64,000 bases of DNA from Ascarosepion bandense. Taxonomy: Eukaryota > Mollusca > Cephalopoda > Sepiida > Sepiidae. The stretch lies in contig JBBBDQ010001271.1 in the NCBI GenBank assembly GCA_037127315.1, positions 1,196,501-1,260,500 on the forward strand, given 5' to 3'. How positions within the stretch are numbered: the first letter of the stretch is position 1; every line of letters starts with the position of its first letter. The notes below the pieces were generated by a model. It was not told the origin of the DNA, did no database searches, and saw nothing but the letters and a program-made list of their open reading frames with translations. The position numbers were made by a program, and so were the translations under genes. Below, piece after piece: positions 45,641 through 57,060 of the stretch.

Positions 45641-46300
45641 ATGAAGGCTAGCTATTCTCCATAAATTCTTTTAGGATTTATAATATTTAATGTTATTAAA
45701 TCTATAATGCAAAAGAAAATGAAATTTAATAGAATTTTTCTGGTTTAGAAATTAATTGAACATATTTTGATTTTTTACTATACAACAGAAAAATATCTTG
45801 TGTTCCTAGTTGTATGTACATGATACTAAAACTGAAAAGACATGTATTTAAGTTGCATTGATTTGTATCACAAGAAATGTGTAATTGGGCCAATTTACTT
45901 CTATTATGTCCCAATTAACAAGAATCTACTGTATGTGACTTATTTTTCTCAATTCCTATCGAATCCTAAATTTCATCAGAAAATTACCAAATAATGTCTT
46001 TAAAATATTTTGTTGAGAAGAAAATAACTTTTTGAACTCGATAAGTTCTGAATAAAACTTAAGAGATTATCCATATTGTTTTTAGCTTAAAAATATAGTT
46101 AATATATTAAGTTCTGAAACTTGGGATTAGTTTTTGTTCTTTTTAACCATATCTCAGTCCTTATATTCATAAGCCTTATCATATTTTCTGAACTTCATAA
46201 TTTAGATTATACAACAGTCAGTTTTCAATCAGCGTCTGACAATAATTTTTGGCATGAAACTCAGCTCTGTTACCAGTGAGGAGAAAATATGTATCATGCA
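45641..46300. other. Unannotated AT-rich sequence
   Basis: Nothing recognised. Confidence 0.4.
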
Positions 46301-46492
46301 TATTGTGCTTGTCCCCACTCCCTTTTTGTTATTTTGCATGACCATTATGCCCTGCCAGTCCCTCAGAAATAATGAACTATTCTGTTTCGATCATGTGAAA
46401 AGAGGGGAAAAAGATACTACTTGGTTTCAGTGAAAAAAAATGAAAGAAAGAAAGAAAAAGAAAGTAGGTAAGGTAAAAGTGGAAAGAGATGT

Positions 46493-46553
46493 CTGATTTA
46501 GCTTATAAGAACATAGACTAAATTTTGATCTTAGCCAAAAGGCAGAAAAGTAC
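46493..46553 (-). pseudogene. U2 snRNA-derived pseudogene (5' part)
   Basis: The minus strand contains 'gccttttggctaagatcaa', an exact match to the conserved 5' region of U2 spliceosomal RNA (about nt 12-30), followed at the right distance by 'tgttcttat' and a degenerate 'agctaaatc' where U2 has 'cagtttaat'. The first bases ('acttttct') are diverged from 'gcttctcg'. Similarity fades after about 60 nt, so the branch-point-recognition region is partly kept and the Sm site and 3' hairpins are missing. It cannot be a functional U2. It may be a processed, truncated copy or the head of a U2-derived SINE. Confidence 0.8.
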
Positions 46554-46564
46554 TGGTAACCACA

Positions 46565-46700
46565 ATCAAAGTGGCATTTTTAGGATGCACATTATCAACT
46601 ATAGAAAACTGAGTAAGACAATTGCTAAAAATCCAGTTACCATAAATAAAATAACAATGTTTGCTGAATTATTTTTTAATTATTATTAAAAATAGTCATA
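46565..46700 (+). repeat. Direct repeat X, copy 1 (left of a SINE)
   Basis: About 130 bases from 'gcatttttaggatgcacatt' onward recur at 46985-47115, including 'ctaaaaatccagttaccata'. The two copies flank the SINE at 46705-46984. Confidence 0.85.
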
Positions 46701-46704
46701 AGAC

Positions 46705-46984
46705 AAGTCAGTCTGTTAAGTGCCATATGTGAGACCCGCTTGGGTGATCATGTCTCGAAAAAGACATGACTGACTGGGCAAAAGATTATTCAGCAGTAGG
46801 TTGCCATTACTTTCTGCAAGAGACTGATTGCCAGCCAAGGCTATAAAACCCAATCTGTCTTGTTATTTAACCCATAGCTGGAGGGAAGAGACAGATTAAT
46901 ACCTTTCCCAAAGGTATTAATCTGTGTGTAAGGGAGTGTAAGGATTTCAACTGGAACTTGAACTCAGCTCCCTGATTTCTTGAT
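46705..46984 (-). mobile_element. SINE family S1, near full length
   Basis: Minus orientation, with 'gttaagtgccatatgtgaga' at its 3' side and the tRNA-like head toward 46984 ('gagttcaagttcc' B-box-like on the minus strand). It contains an extra small duplication of 'aggtattaatctgt'. Confidence 0.8.
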
Positions 46985-47115
46985 CAAAGCAGCATTTTTA
47001 GGATGCACATTATCAAATAGGGGAAACTGAGTACGACAATCGCTAAAAATCCAGTTACCATAAATAAAATAACATTGTTGAATTATTTTTAATTTATTAT
47101 TAAAAATATGTTCAT
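46985..47115 (+). repeat. Direct repeat X, copy 2 (right of a SINE)
   Basis: Partner of 46565-46700. Sequence after it (47165-47310) in turn resembles 46370-46500 ('gaactattc.gttt', 'ggtttcagt.a'). Confidence 0.8.
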
Positions 47116-47504
47116 GAGACGAGTATTTGCTGAGAAAGAAGGTTGGATATAAGTGTTTAACATATCCTGCTAAGACCTCATAAACATTGAACTATTCCAT
47201 TTTGATTGCATAAACAAAAGACATATGCAACATGGTTTCAGTAAGAAAATGAATGACAGAAAGAAAGCAAGGAAAATAGTGAAATGGAAAAAGTTGTCAA
47301 TTTAAAAACTTTTGTACCCACCTCTTAAAAATAAAGACCAGCATTAATATTTATGATTGTTATTGTAATATTTTGTTAAAGTTGTTAAAATCAAATATTT
47401 ACCAATGTGATGGTGGGAATGTCTATAGGTATTTTATTGTCATAGAATTCACCATGAAATTTTTGAATCCTCTCTATTATGATAAAGGGCATTGTGTATT
47501 TATT

Positions 47505-47505
<1 letters not shown>

Positions 47506-47556
<51 letters not shown>
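47506..47556. repeat. (GT)n(TA)n microsatellite
   Basis: A GT tract followed by a TA tract. Confidence 0.95.
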
Positions 47557-47563
<7 letters not shown>

Positions 47564-47689
47564 TTTGGAAGTCAGTAGATTATACAACCTTGGTTTCAAC
47601 CTTTTGGTATCTTCAGGCATTTTATATCAAATATCTCTAACATATTTTTTAAGAATGCATTACTAGAAGGTTAAAATAGCTGAAATTTC

Positions 47690-47935
47690 AAAATAAGGGA
47701 GAAGTTTTTCAAGAATTGTAAACACTTTCATCCAGGCTTGTGTGATCCTGAAATATGTTTTCTGATGTGTTTACATCCGGACATTACTTCTGATCTTTTA
47801 TTTAGTAATTTTTCTCATTCTGGAAATATGGTTAAATTTTCTTCTTGGCACAATCTGCAGGCATCACCACCATTTAAAAGTCTGGCTTTTTTTAATATGC
47901 TCCATGTTATATCAGGGTCTTTGCAGTTTTTTTTT
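47690..47935 (-). pseudogene. Penelope-like element, C-terminal (GIY-YIG side) fragment
   Basis: The minus strand reads KDPDITWSILKKARLLNGGD, then CRLCQEENLTIFPE, a stop, LLNKRSEVMSGCKHIRK. The order 'W.I..' then 'C.LC..E...I' then 'LNKRSE...C.H' is the usual tail following the GIY-YIG endonuclease in Penelope-like retroelements. The reverse transcriptase and the nuclease catalytic residues are not present. 47640-47690 may belong to its 3' flank. One stop and truncation make it inactive. Confidence 0.65.
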
Positions 47936-48469
47936 CTTTAAATTTCTACACATGGTTAGTCAGGTAAAATTTTGTACACCTGTGCTTATACCAATAATAT
48001 TTAAATTTCCTTCAGTAGATCCCTAAAAGTAAAATCCAAAATAGGACAAGTATTTTTCTAATTAATTAATAAACACTTCTCTAAAACGGGAATTATATAA
48101 AATATTCCACAGAAGTAGTTAAATTAAGTTATTGCTGTACGTGAAATTTAGAAAATTGTTTAAAAAAGCAAAATACCATGAATTTAAAAAATGATGTTAT
48201 GCATAATATTGTTAATGAAAAATGTAATGCTCAGGTGTTTGGATTATAATTATTATTATTTTTTCTTATGTTTTAATGTAAGATACCCAATAGTACGTAC
48301 ATAGCAACTGCTCCGATGAGCTTTTTTTTCCCTGGTACCTTGACCACATGTATTTACTTGTGCTACTATATTGGCATTAAGGTCCCACTCTTTTACCATC
48401 AAACTAGTTATAATCTTATATTTTAAGATAAAGATATGATTAGATATGTCTTAAAAGCCTTTATTTACA
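47936..48469. other. Unannotated AT-rich sequence
   Basis: Nothing recognised. Confidence 0.4.
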
Positions 48470-48471
48470 TA

Positions 48472-48882
48472 CAGGGTGGCAATAAAATCACTATACATTC
48501 ACTTAAAATAACAATTAAGACAAAACAATTTATCAGTAGTCCAGAAATTTATTAAAATGCTTCTGGTTAATGACGATAAAATGCTATGGTAAGTAATTGT
48601 AAATTAATTACGGAAAAAGGTTCAAACTGCAAGCCACCTGTTTCAATGCATTTCCTACAATGTGAGGGAATGCATTGAAGCAGGTGTCTCTATCATGAGG
48701 GAAAGCTTTTCACATTGGTCAGAGTAACTTCTGCCAAACTACAATTATAAACCAACTTTGATGATTTATAAGCTACAATCATGAACCTGTTTCTGTGTCA
48801 TGTATACTGCTTTGTTTTTTACTGATTCTGCTTTGCTTTTTTTTATTATACATAACTGTCTAACAACTTTATTGCCACCCTG
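48472..48882. mobile_element. Tc1/mariner-type MITE with 15 bp perfect TIRs
   Basis: 'cagggtggcaataaa' at 48472-48486 is matched by its exact complement 'tttattgccaccctg' at 48868-48882, and both ends are flanked by TA, the Tc1/mariner target. It is 411 bp long. On the minus strand around 48600-48720 a short stretch could be the far C-terminus of an IS630/Tc1-type transposase (FPHIVGNALKQVA), so it may be an internal-deletion derivative. It cannot move by itself. Confidence 0.88.
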
Positions 48883-49078
48883 TAGGGATATTTTAGGAAG
48901 AAGTAAGCATATGACTAACAAAACCCACCAGTTCCATAGCTTATGACCAGTTATGTTTAATGTATTAAATACATTAACCATAACTGTGTCCATTTCAACA
49001 TAAAATCAGAAATCAATGAGTTCATTTCAACAGTATACATTTTAGATACTTATATATGGTGATATTAAATTATATATT

Positions 49079-49300
49079 AGTCAGTTAAGTGCAATATGTG
49101 ATATGACTGACTGGGCAGAACATTTTCCCACAGTAGGTTGCCATTACTCTCTGCAGTAGATTGATTGACAACCAAGGTTATATAACCCAATCTGTTCTGC
49201 TATTTAACCCATAGCTGGGGGGAGAAGAGATGAATTTCTACCTTTCACAAGGGTATTTGCACATAAGTAAATGCAACAAATTCAAATGAAATTCAAACTT
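49079..49300 (-). mobile_element. SINE family S1 copy with internal deletion
   Basis: Starts 'agtcagttaagtgcaatatg' and lacks the 'gcttgggtgatcatgtctcg' segment found in other copies. The body and the 'aaattcaaatgaaattcaaa' side are kept. A (CA)n(TA)n tract (49302-49341) follows directly. Confidence 0.8.
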
Positions 49301-49301
49301 T

Positions 49302-49341
<40 letters not shown>
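49302..49341. repeat. (CA)n(TA)n microsatellite
   Basis: A CA tract followed by a TA tract next to the SINE head end. Confidence 0.95.
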
Positions 49342-49342
<1 letters not shown>

Positions 49343-50269
49343 GTCATCCGCAGACAGATAGATCTATTTCGCAAAACGTAGAATACTTAGTATATAAGTC
49401 AGGTAAATTTCAATAGAGATGAACTCAAATCAAAAGAGCTCAATGTTAAATTTATTTATTTAATTTAACAGAGTAATATAATCTACAAAAGATTTTAGAT
49501 ATTCTACAATTTCATGTATAATACATATTTCGCAGTCAAAAAAGATAAAGGGATGTATCTACGGTATAAAAATAAATGGTAAATCATACATTTTAATACA
49601 AATTAAAACTAACTACTAGTAGTATTATATTATAACTATAGTATAATAATTAAAAAAATAAATTATTTAAAAATATATTATTAATATAAATATTTTTATT
49701 ATTTTTATTAATATTTTTTAATATTATTTTTTAAGATTGTTTATTAATATTTTATTTATCATTTTCTCATATATTCTTTAACACAATTCACCGGCAAGAT
49801 CAAAACTACAAAGAAATAATATTATTTACAAATTTACATGTCCTTTAAAGAACTATGTTCTTGATCAATCCAGTTTCGTAAATAATTAAATTGGACACAT
49901 TATCACACAGTTGATAAGAAGATTAACATTGCGTCTCTAGGACCAGAGTTCAATTCAATCCCATTTAAACATGCACAGAGGCCTACTAAACTCCATTTGT
50001 AACATACTTGTTTATAACACAAATATCATCATCCACATGCAAAAAAAATGGCTAAAAATAATGGAAGTATTATTAATAAAATGGAAAAGAAAAATTCAAC
50101 ACTTAATAATATCAACTATGAACCCGACAACAGTATGTTTACCAGTTTGAAATATAAAACATACATATGACTAAACACATATATAAACACTGCACACATT
50201 CTGTCACACATAAAATCCATGCTTGATAATGGCTAAAAGTATAGCCGGAAGCGCTCAGAAAAACAATAC
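49342..50269. other. Extremely AT-rich sequence
   Basis: 49600-49760 is almost entirely A and T. No recognised feature or gene. Confidence 0.5.
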
Positions 50270-50415
50270 ATTTGCAAAATTTTTATATAATTTATGTTAT
50301 GAAAAAAAAATATCACATGAAAAATTACATAAAAAAACTTAATCATAATACCTTGTCTGTCATTTTTTAATGAAACCTGCATAAAAGAGAGATTTCTGCC
50401 CAAATACACACACAC
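50270..50415 (-). repeat. Dispersed repeat family R2, copy 2
   Basis: Partner of 16765-16925. Near its end 'cacacacacacacaca' and 'tgtgtgtgtgtg' form a self-complementary microsatellite (50408-50439). Confidence 0.65.
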
Positions 50416-50439
50416 ACACACACATTGTGTGTGTGTGAT

Positions 50440-51015
50440 GAGAAAGATAGTGGAGATGCAGTTTATATCTTTTGATACACAACGGATGATATTAATTTTC
50501 AAATAACATACTTCTATACAAACAGAAGATATGAATGTGTTGAACTTCATCCTATTTTCTGCACGTTATGTCTCCTCTCTTCAGAATACAGTTTGAAGCA
50601 TTTTGAAATTTTAATAAAATGAATCAGTTTGAAATTTTTTTACAGGAACCTGCAGCTAATTATAATTTCTCTGTTCAATGTGCTTGAAAGAAGATTATCT
50701 GATCTCTACAAAACTTAACAGGTGCAGTATTTCATCGTTTCATGGAGAATAAAATTTCAAATCTCTTCAAAACTGCTATCTTTTAAATACATTCTCAGAA
50801 ATGCAGATGCATGCATTAGTTACTGCTTTGTTTTTAAAAAATTCCTACACATTTTCAGTATTGATGCAATAATTTTTTTATTAGGTTTTGATTATTATTT
50901 GGTTCTCTAGAAAGTTCAGGACAATTTTTAAGGAAAATTATAATATCAAACAAAATTATACCATTAAATATTTATTCAACTAAATATGAAGCATTTTTTT
51001 TTTTTTTTTTTTTTT
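50440..51015. other. Unannotated AT-rich sequence
   Basis: It ends in a run of about 22 T (50995-51016) abutting the mariner relic. No gene is seen. Confidence 0.4.
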
Positions 51016-51019
51016 GCAC

Positions 51020-51560
51020 AACATTTCACCATTTTTCTTTTAACTTTTCTGTCTTCCTAGGATTTTGGTGGTTTCTTGGCAACAAACTCAATAAAGTATT
51101 TATTTTTATCTCATTTAAAGAATTAAAATTTTTACCAGTGAGATTATTTTTTTTAAGGACCTAAATAAATGAAAATCTGAAGGAACAATGTCTGGTAAAT
51201 ATGGCAGGTAGGGTAACACATCCCAGCCATGCTACAACAGTTTTTGCCAGGTCACCAAAGAAACATGAGCTCTTGTATTATCCTGATGAAAAACAACACC
51301 TTTTTTTCTTCCAATTCTGGGTATTTTTATTGAATTGCTACCTTTAATTTGTCTAGTTGCAAGCAGTACTTTTCGGAATCAATTGATTGGTTACTTGTCA
51401 GAAACTCATAGTACAGGATTTCTTTCTAATATTACTAAATGTACAGCATGACTTTCTTAGGATGAAGACCAGCTTCAGAAACAGCAACAAAAGTTCATCA
51501 TTTGGAAGGATATAAAGAATTCTCTTGGTTCTTTTGCTCCAAATCTGCTGGCAAAAGCCA
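51020..51560 (-). pseudogene. Mariner-like transposase, C-terminal half
   Basis: The minus strand near 51300-51130 reads GVVFHQDNTRAHVSLVTWQK, then LPDIVPSDFHLFRSLKK, matching the mariner catalytic motifs HxDNAxxH and (S)PDLxPxD-x-HLF with the third Asp retained. The tail NNLTGKNFNSLNEIK follows in another frame (51130-51070). Stops and frame changes are frequent. The N-terminal DNA-binding part is not readable. A different mariner lineage from 25810-26345, judging by the motifs. Confidence 0.82.
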
Positions 51561-51679
51561 TATATGAATTTATATACAATCCAATTACCTTTTCTACTTA
51601 TTTTTTAAAGATACGAATACATTTTAAAGGTGCAAAGTACCAGTTACCCGAGAAGAAATAAAACAAAAAGCAGAATAAG

Positions 51680-52760
51680 ATGTGTTTATTGTGAAAAATA
51701 AAAAGCAATTAAAAGAAAGTTAGAAAAAACATAATCCAGATTTGACAGTTTACTTCCTAGATGATGGAGTATTGATGTTTGCATAAAGAATAGTAATACT
51801 GGTTATATTACAAAAGTAGATATTAAATGATTTTCATGGTGAACATCCTGGAATTTTAAGGATGAAATCCCTCATGAGAAGCTATTTATATTAGACCAAA
51901 ATGGATCAAAAAGTTGAAAAATCTAGAAAGTAGAAAAATCTTGTAGAGGTTGGGATTTGGCAGCAGAATTATCTACCATGCAATTACTTGGCCAAAGACA
52001 GATACTCTGCACATAAATCTTTCAATTTCTATAAATGAATTGCATTGTCTTGTGGTAGTGAATAGGTTTACTAAGTGGCCTGAAATTTGTAAGTGCAGAA
52101 AAACCAACATCTTTGGTGAAAGTTAATTTTTTACAAAAACTGTTTACAAGATATGAAACTTTGGATGCTATAGTCTTGGATAACAGTACACGATTCATTG
52201 CTTACAATTTGAAGATCTTTGTAGAATGTTCTTGACTGAACATATTACTACCCCACCATATCACCCAAGGTCAAATGAACAAACTGAAAGGTTTTTGAGT
52301 ACTTTCGAGAAAAAAGCGAGTCATGAAAAAGTGAGCAAAGAAGCTCTACAAAAATTCTTGAGGGTTTACAAGATAATACCAAATTTTAGTACACTTTCAG
52401 GCATGTTTTTAAAAAAAATTAAATTGGTGTTTGATAAGTTGTTACCGAGTCAAAAATGAATACGAACAGATAATAAAAAGCACGCTAAATTTTTCAAAAC
52501 TGGTGAAAATGATTTTCAGAGTCTATAATAGTGGGAAGATGGTATAATAATGTTATGAATTGAAAAGATGATATAAATGATAAAAGAAAAATGATGGAAA
52601 TGTAAAAGACGTTTCAATCAGTCAAAGAAAAGGTTTAATGAAGAAAGTCTCGAAAAAATGGAGAAACGTATGAAAATACTGTATGATGTTTTTGATGTAC
52701 CTATACCCCAAGAATTCATTGATATACAAGTATGATTTCTAGAAAAAGGAAACATATGAA
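51680..52760 (+). pseudogene. Gypsy-type integrase relic
   Basis: Plus strand. An H2C2-like spacer region (FHGEHPGILRMKSLMRS) is near 51830, a barely readable core follows at 51900-52200, and then 52226-52459 is open and reads HITTPPYHPRSNEQTERFLS, containing the Glu region of the D,D-35-E core, followed by EALQKFLRVYKIIPN. A decayed C-terminal tail ('gatgtttttgatgtacctat', the FDVP motif) ends near 52730. Same family as 35540-38068. No LTR was found. Inactive. Confidence 0.78.
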
Positions 52761-54412
52761 AAAAATTGTCCTTAATCATAAAAAATAACAAAGTTTGGTA
52801 CACTGGCTAACTTGTCAGAAAGTGGAGGGGGTAAATACTAATAAGATAACCAATTTACTAATAAAAAGAAATCCCAAAAGTTGTGGAGTAAATAACATAC
52901 TCCAGTGATAAATGAACTAGTCTAGAAGCTTAAACAAAGAACTCCAGTGAGTCCTAAAAGATATGTCTGAGTCAGTCTAGTGTATTCCTTACAAATGTTA
53001 TGCTGAGTAGCCTAAGCAAAACTTTATATGATAACCACTAGAGTTCAAGTTATAACTGACTTGTATCATCATTATTATCTGCCAGAAATTCTTACAATTC
53101 AAAAATGTTTAAGCTTTAAATAACCTCAAAAAGGTTGATAAGCTCTAAAAAATAAATTGATCAGTCTCTCTCTACCGAGGACATTGCAAGTATTTAGTCC
53201 CTCTTAACCTCATACTCTCATCCATGCATCTGTTTTACTTTTCAGAAGAGATTTCAGTTTTCTGTCAAGAAACTTCAGCTGCCTCATTGCTATTTTGTTT
53301 TTTTGTTTTTTTAATCTTATCTACCATTTGTTTAATGATCATTTTAGCTTTGGTAAAAAGTTACAGAGACTTTGCAAATCTGAAGAATGGTCAGAATTTA
53401 TTGTGCAAATGGTATTTCATTGTCAACTCAGTAACACAAGTGTGCTTTTTACAAATGTTGTAGCAAAGAAAATGGTGACTTGCCTTAAATGGTGATCCAG
53501 AGATTTTTCAGAACAGGATGCATGAGTACCCAATACCAAAAGTTAACAAGTGGGTTGCATGATGGACATTGTTGGTCTGCAAACAATGATGATCGATGGG
53601 ATGCCTTGACATGTGTTGTGTCGCCGTGGTAGATGCAATACACAGAAAAAGTGTGTTGCCGTATTATTCAGTACAGTACTGTAGAATCACTTCTACATGC
53701 ATGTACATACTTATATACATATTGCCATGTACGCATGTACATACACATCCACGTACATACTCTTACATTAGTACCGCACGTGAAACCTCTTTTTCCTGTG
53801 CTTCATTCAGAAATATATAAGCTGATGTTCACATGTGCTTAGACCAGAGCTAACAGTCCGAATGCCATTAGTTCCTTTCCAACTCACATACTGCGCTAAT
53901 TGCAATTAGTTACATCAAAAATACTCCTCTCTCTCTTACAAGCATACTTCACGACATATTTAATGATATTCAACTACTAATTAGTACTAATATAATATTT
54001 CCTTTTTTCAGGAACTTTTCCAGTATGAAGATTGAAACATTTTCTTCAACATCCAAGAGAGAACTTTCTCCACTAAACTAAATCCTGCATGCACAAAATA
54101 ATCAATCCTGTAACTATGTTTAATACATTGTTATTATTCTTGTTACATTGTTCTCTGAGTTATTTTTATCATTAATGTGGTGGATTGGACAACCAATCTA
54201 CTTTATAATGGTGACTCCACTTTCAAATTACTACCACATTGTCCAGTCCACAACAGTACAATAGTTCCAATGAAAGGGAAGATAAAACTTACAACACAGA
54301 AAGGAAAGGTTTTGGTCATAATAGTCGCCAAAGTAATCACTCCAAATATTATTCAAATGACACTTGAATATTATGCTTTGAATTCTCTACTTAAGTAAAC
54401 TATTTCAGACCA
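52761..54412. other. Unannotated sequence
   Basis: Frames at 53224-53495 and 53596-53842 overlap each other and carry no known motif. A faint similarity to the L-B LINE near 53270 (minus strand, RQLKFLDRK) is too short to call. Confidence 0.35.
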
Positions 54413-54495
54413 TGTAGAGATATCAGCCACTCTATAAAAACACGTAAAATGTCTGTAGAGATATCAGCCACTCTACAATAATATGTAAAATTTTA
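54413..54495 (+). repeat. 41 bp tandem duplication
   Basis: 'tgtagagatatcagccactc' begins both units (54413 and 54454). The second unit differs at a few bases. Confidence 0.85.
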
Positions 54496-54559
54496 TAGAC
54501 TTTGGTACATCAGTGTGCAACTCTGAGAACAATTTATTGTCCAAAATTTATGTAATTGA

Positions 54560-56220
54560 ACGCTATGTATTCAATATTTTAGCTGTTGCTTTGAATATCT
54601 TGAAAGCATTTGACAGGGTTTAGCACACTGGCCTTCTGTGCCAGCTCCATGGCTAGGGTATTTACTGAGATTGTTTGATTTAATCCAATTGTTCTAATCA
54701 AATTGTGAAATGAAGGTCATTTTGAATGGGAAAGCTTTCTCTCATATAAATGTATTCCTAAAGACTCAATCCTGGGCTCTATATTTTTTTCGAGATTCAT
54801 CAATGATCTTCATGATTTAATCAGTACCCAAGTAGGCATCTATATAGATGACACCATCCTTTACTCCAATCTTTATAGTAAAACTGCCAAGGCTTATAAA
54901 GTAAACCTGGTTGGTACTCTTCAGAAAGACCTCCAATCTATGATGGAGGACTGGGGTAAGAAATGCCTAGTAAATTTTAATGCCTCCAAAATGAAACTGC
55001 TCTCCTTTAATCACCACTGGGAAACTTTTCTACCAGCCATCAAAATGGATGATGCTAGTCTCCTAAAGAGCTACAAATTATGCCTCCTTGACCCTACTCT
55101 CTCAAGTGATGTGAAGTAGAACGATGTTATCAAATCTATAGCTGTATCTACTGCAAGGGTATCCATGGCTAGGGTATTTACTGAGATTGTTTGATTTAAT
55201 CCAATTGTTCTAATCAAATTGTGAAATGAAGGTCGTTTTGAATGGGAAAGCTTTCTCTCATATAAATGTATTCCTAAAGACTCAATCCTGGGCTCTATAT
55301 TTTTTTCGAGATTCATCAATGATCTTCATGATTTAATCAGTACCCAAGTAGGCATCTATATAGATGACACCATCCTTTACTCCAATCTTTATAGTAAAAC
55401 TGCCAAATTATGCCTCCTTGGCCCTACTCTCTCAAGTGATGTGAAGTAGAACGATGTTATCAAATCTATAGCTGTATCTACTGCAAGGGTATCCATGGCT
55501 AGGGTATTTACTGAGATTGTTTGATTTAATCCAATTGTTCTAATCAAATTGTGAAATGAAGGTCGTTTTGGGTTACTTTGTCAAGCCAGAAAGATTTTTT
55601 TGTCAGAATCCATTTTGATTTTATAAATCTATCAATGATCCATGCATTGAATACTGTTGTCATATCTGGTTGGGTGCCTCTGCTATTCATCGTGACAAAT
55701 TCAAAGAAGGTTTGGCAATGTAATCAATACTGACTTGGTATCTTATCTTCAGTCACTCTCTGACTAATGTGATGTGGCTTCTCTCTTTCTTTTCTACAAA
55801 TATTTTCATGGCAACTTTTCTCCTGAGCTTTTTTCCTGGGTGCCTCATCCACATGAATTTAAACATGCTACCAGATTGGCATCTAGGTCCTACCCTCTTA
55901 CTACTGAAATAGTTGAATGTATCCACCTCTTTTACTCTAACAGTTTCTTTTCTCACACTTCCCGCTGGTAGAACTCTCTTCTATTTGTGCTGTTCCCCTT
56001 TAACCACCATTGGGAAACTTTCCTACTAGCCATCAAAATGGATGATGCTAGTCTCTCAGAGAACTCCAAATTATGCCTCCTTGGCCTCACTCTCTCAACT
56101 GACCTGAAGTGGATTGACTTTATCAAATCTATAGCTGCATCTACTGCAAGGAAGTTTAGGTCACTTTGCCAAGCCAGAAAGATTTTTTTGTCACAATCCA
56201 TCTTGTATATTCATACAAAA
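54560..56220 (+). pseudogene. Jockey-type LINE relic with local tandem duplications
   Basis: Plus-strand RT and C-terminal region: FDRV-like start (54600), IYIDDTILYSNLYSKTAK at 54838-54890 (Y-I-D-D, a variant of YADD), MMEDWGKKCLVNFNASK and IKMDDASLLKSYKLCLL. A block starting 'tccatggctagggta' occurs at 54646, 55162 and 55492. The first-to-second period is 516 bp and the second-to-third is 330 bp, because the second copy lacks an internal stretch. After 55570 the C-terminal part follows (LFLFYKYFHGNFSPELFS, LTTEIVECIHLFYSNSFF, to 55970). Then, out of order, another copy of the RT-thumb region appears (55994-56215). Not functional. Confidence 0.85.
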
Positions 56221-56499
56221 TATAATGGCATGGAATATAGTTTAGTAAGGATAACATGCTATGATGTGTTTGTCTAAAATTCTAAACAAAGAGAGGTTTG
56301 AAACTTCATGAGAATAATCATTTATTTCCAACTTATATGTTTGCAAACCAGACCATGTTATAAAAATCAGCTTTTGATTTTGATATCTGAGATGTGTTGT
56401 TTCAACAGAAGCCAAGATTGACAGAAAGTGACAGAATTCTGGCAAAAGCAAGCAGTGCATTTTGCAGTCTTGAGTGTCAAATACCTGAAGACAAGAACT
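56221..56499. other. Spacer between LINE relics
   Basis: No recognised feature. Confidence 0.4.
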
Positions 56500-57060
56500 A
56501 AAATTAGTGTGTACAGAGATATTGTACTTATTGACCCCTTATACTACTCCAGATCCGTTTTGGCAACTCCTTGAGCACTCCCACCAGTGCTGTATTGGCA
56601 GCATCCTCAGCAACCACCTCCAGTTTTAAAGTCTTAGAACAAGTGGAAGTCACTAGCATTGATAGGCCATGCTGTTGAAGGCACAGCTCTACTGGGTAAG
56701 ATATACCTCCAAGATAAATGACCAGTATCTGCTAAAGAGTGATATATGGTGAACTCTGCAGCATAATAATAGACTGCCCAGGAAGCAATATGACTCTTTG
56801 AAGAAATCCCTCAACACTTGTCACATCAAACATCATTGGTAGTTCTACCTAGCTGCAATACAGGAGACCTGGTGACTCACTGTCTAATCCACTGAGAATG
56901 AACACAAAGATAACCTGATGGATAAGAGGAAAAACAGTTTCAACTGTTACCAAGCTATTAACTGCAAGTCAAGCCTTCTCCTGCACTCACTGTGGCCGAA
57001 TCTGCTTGTCCTGCATTGAAAGGGACAGCCATTAGCAAGCCTACTGCAGACATGTACAAC
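56500..57060 (+). pseudogene. LINE ORF2 C-terminal tail with zinc motif
   Basis: Plus strand, several frames: ILSNHLQFKVLEQVEVTSID, then MLLKAQLYWVRYTSKINDQ, VIYGELCS, SLKKSLNTCHIKHHW, and finally FSCTHCGRICLSCIERDSH at 56970-57028. The order (LL.AQLRW.GH..RM.D.R.PK then K.SLK.C.I then C-x2-C...H zinc motif) is the C-terminus of a widespread LINE polyprotein. Heavily decayed. It differs from the L-B tails in carrying the terminal zinc motif. Confidence 0.7.

Noticed and set aside
46493..46553. Functional U2 snRNA gene
   Set aside because: Only about 60 nt resemble U2, with a diverged 5' end and no Sm site or 3' stem-loops.
53160..53290. Possible L-B LINE fragment (RQLKFLDRK on minus)
   Set aside because: Only about ten residues resemble the family and the flanks do not continue it.
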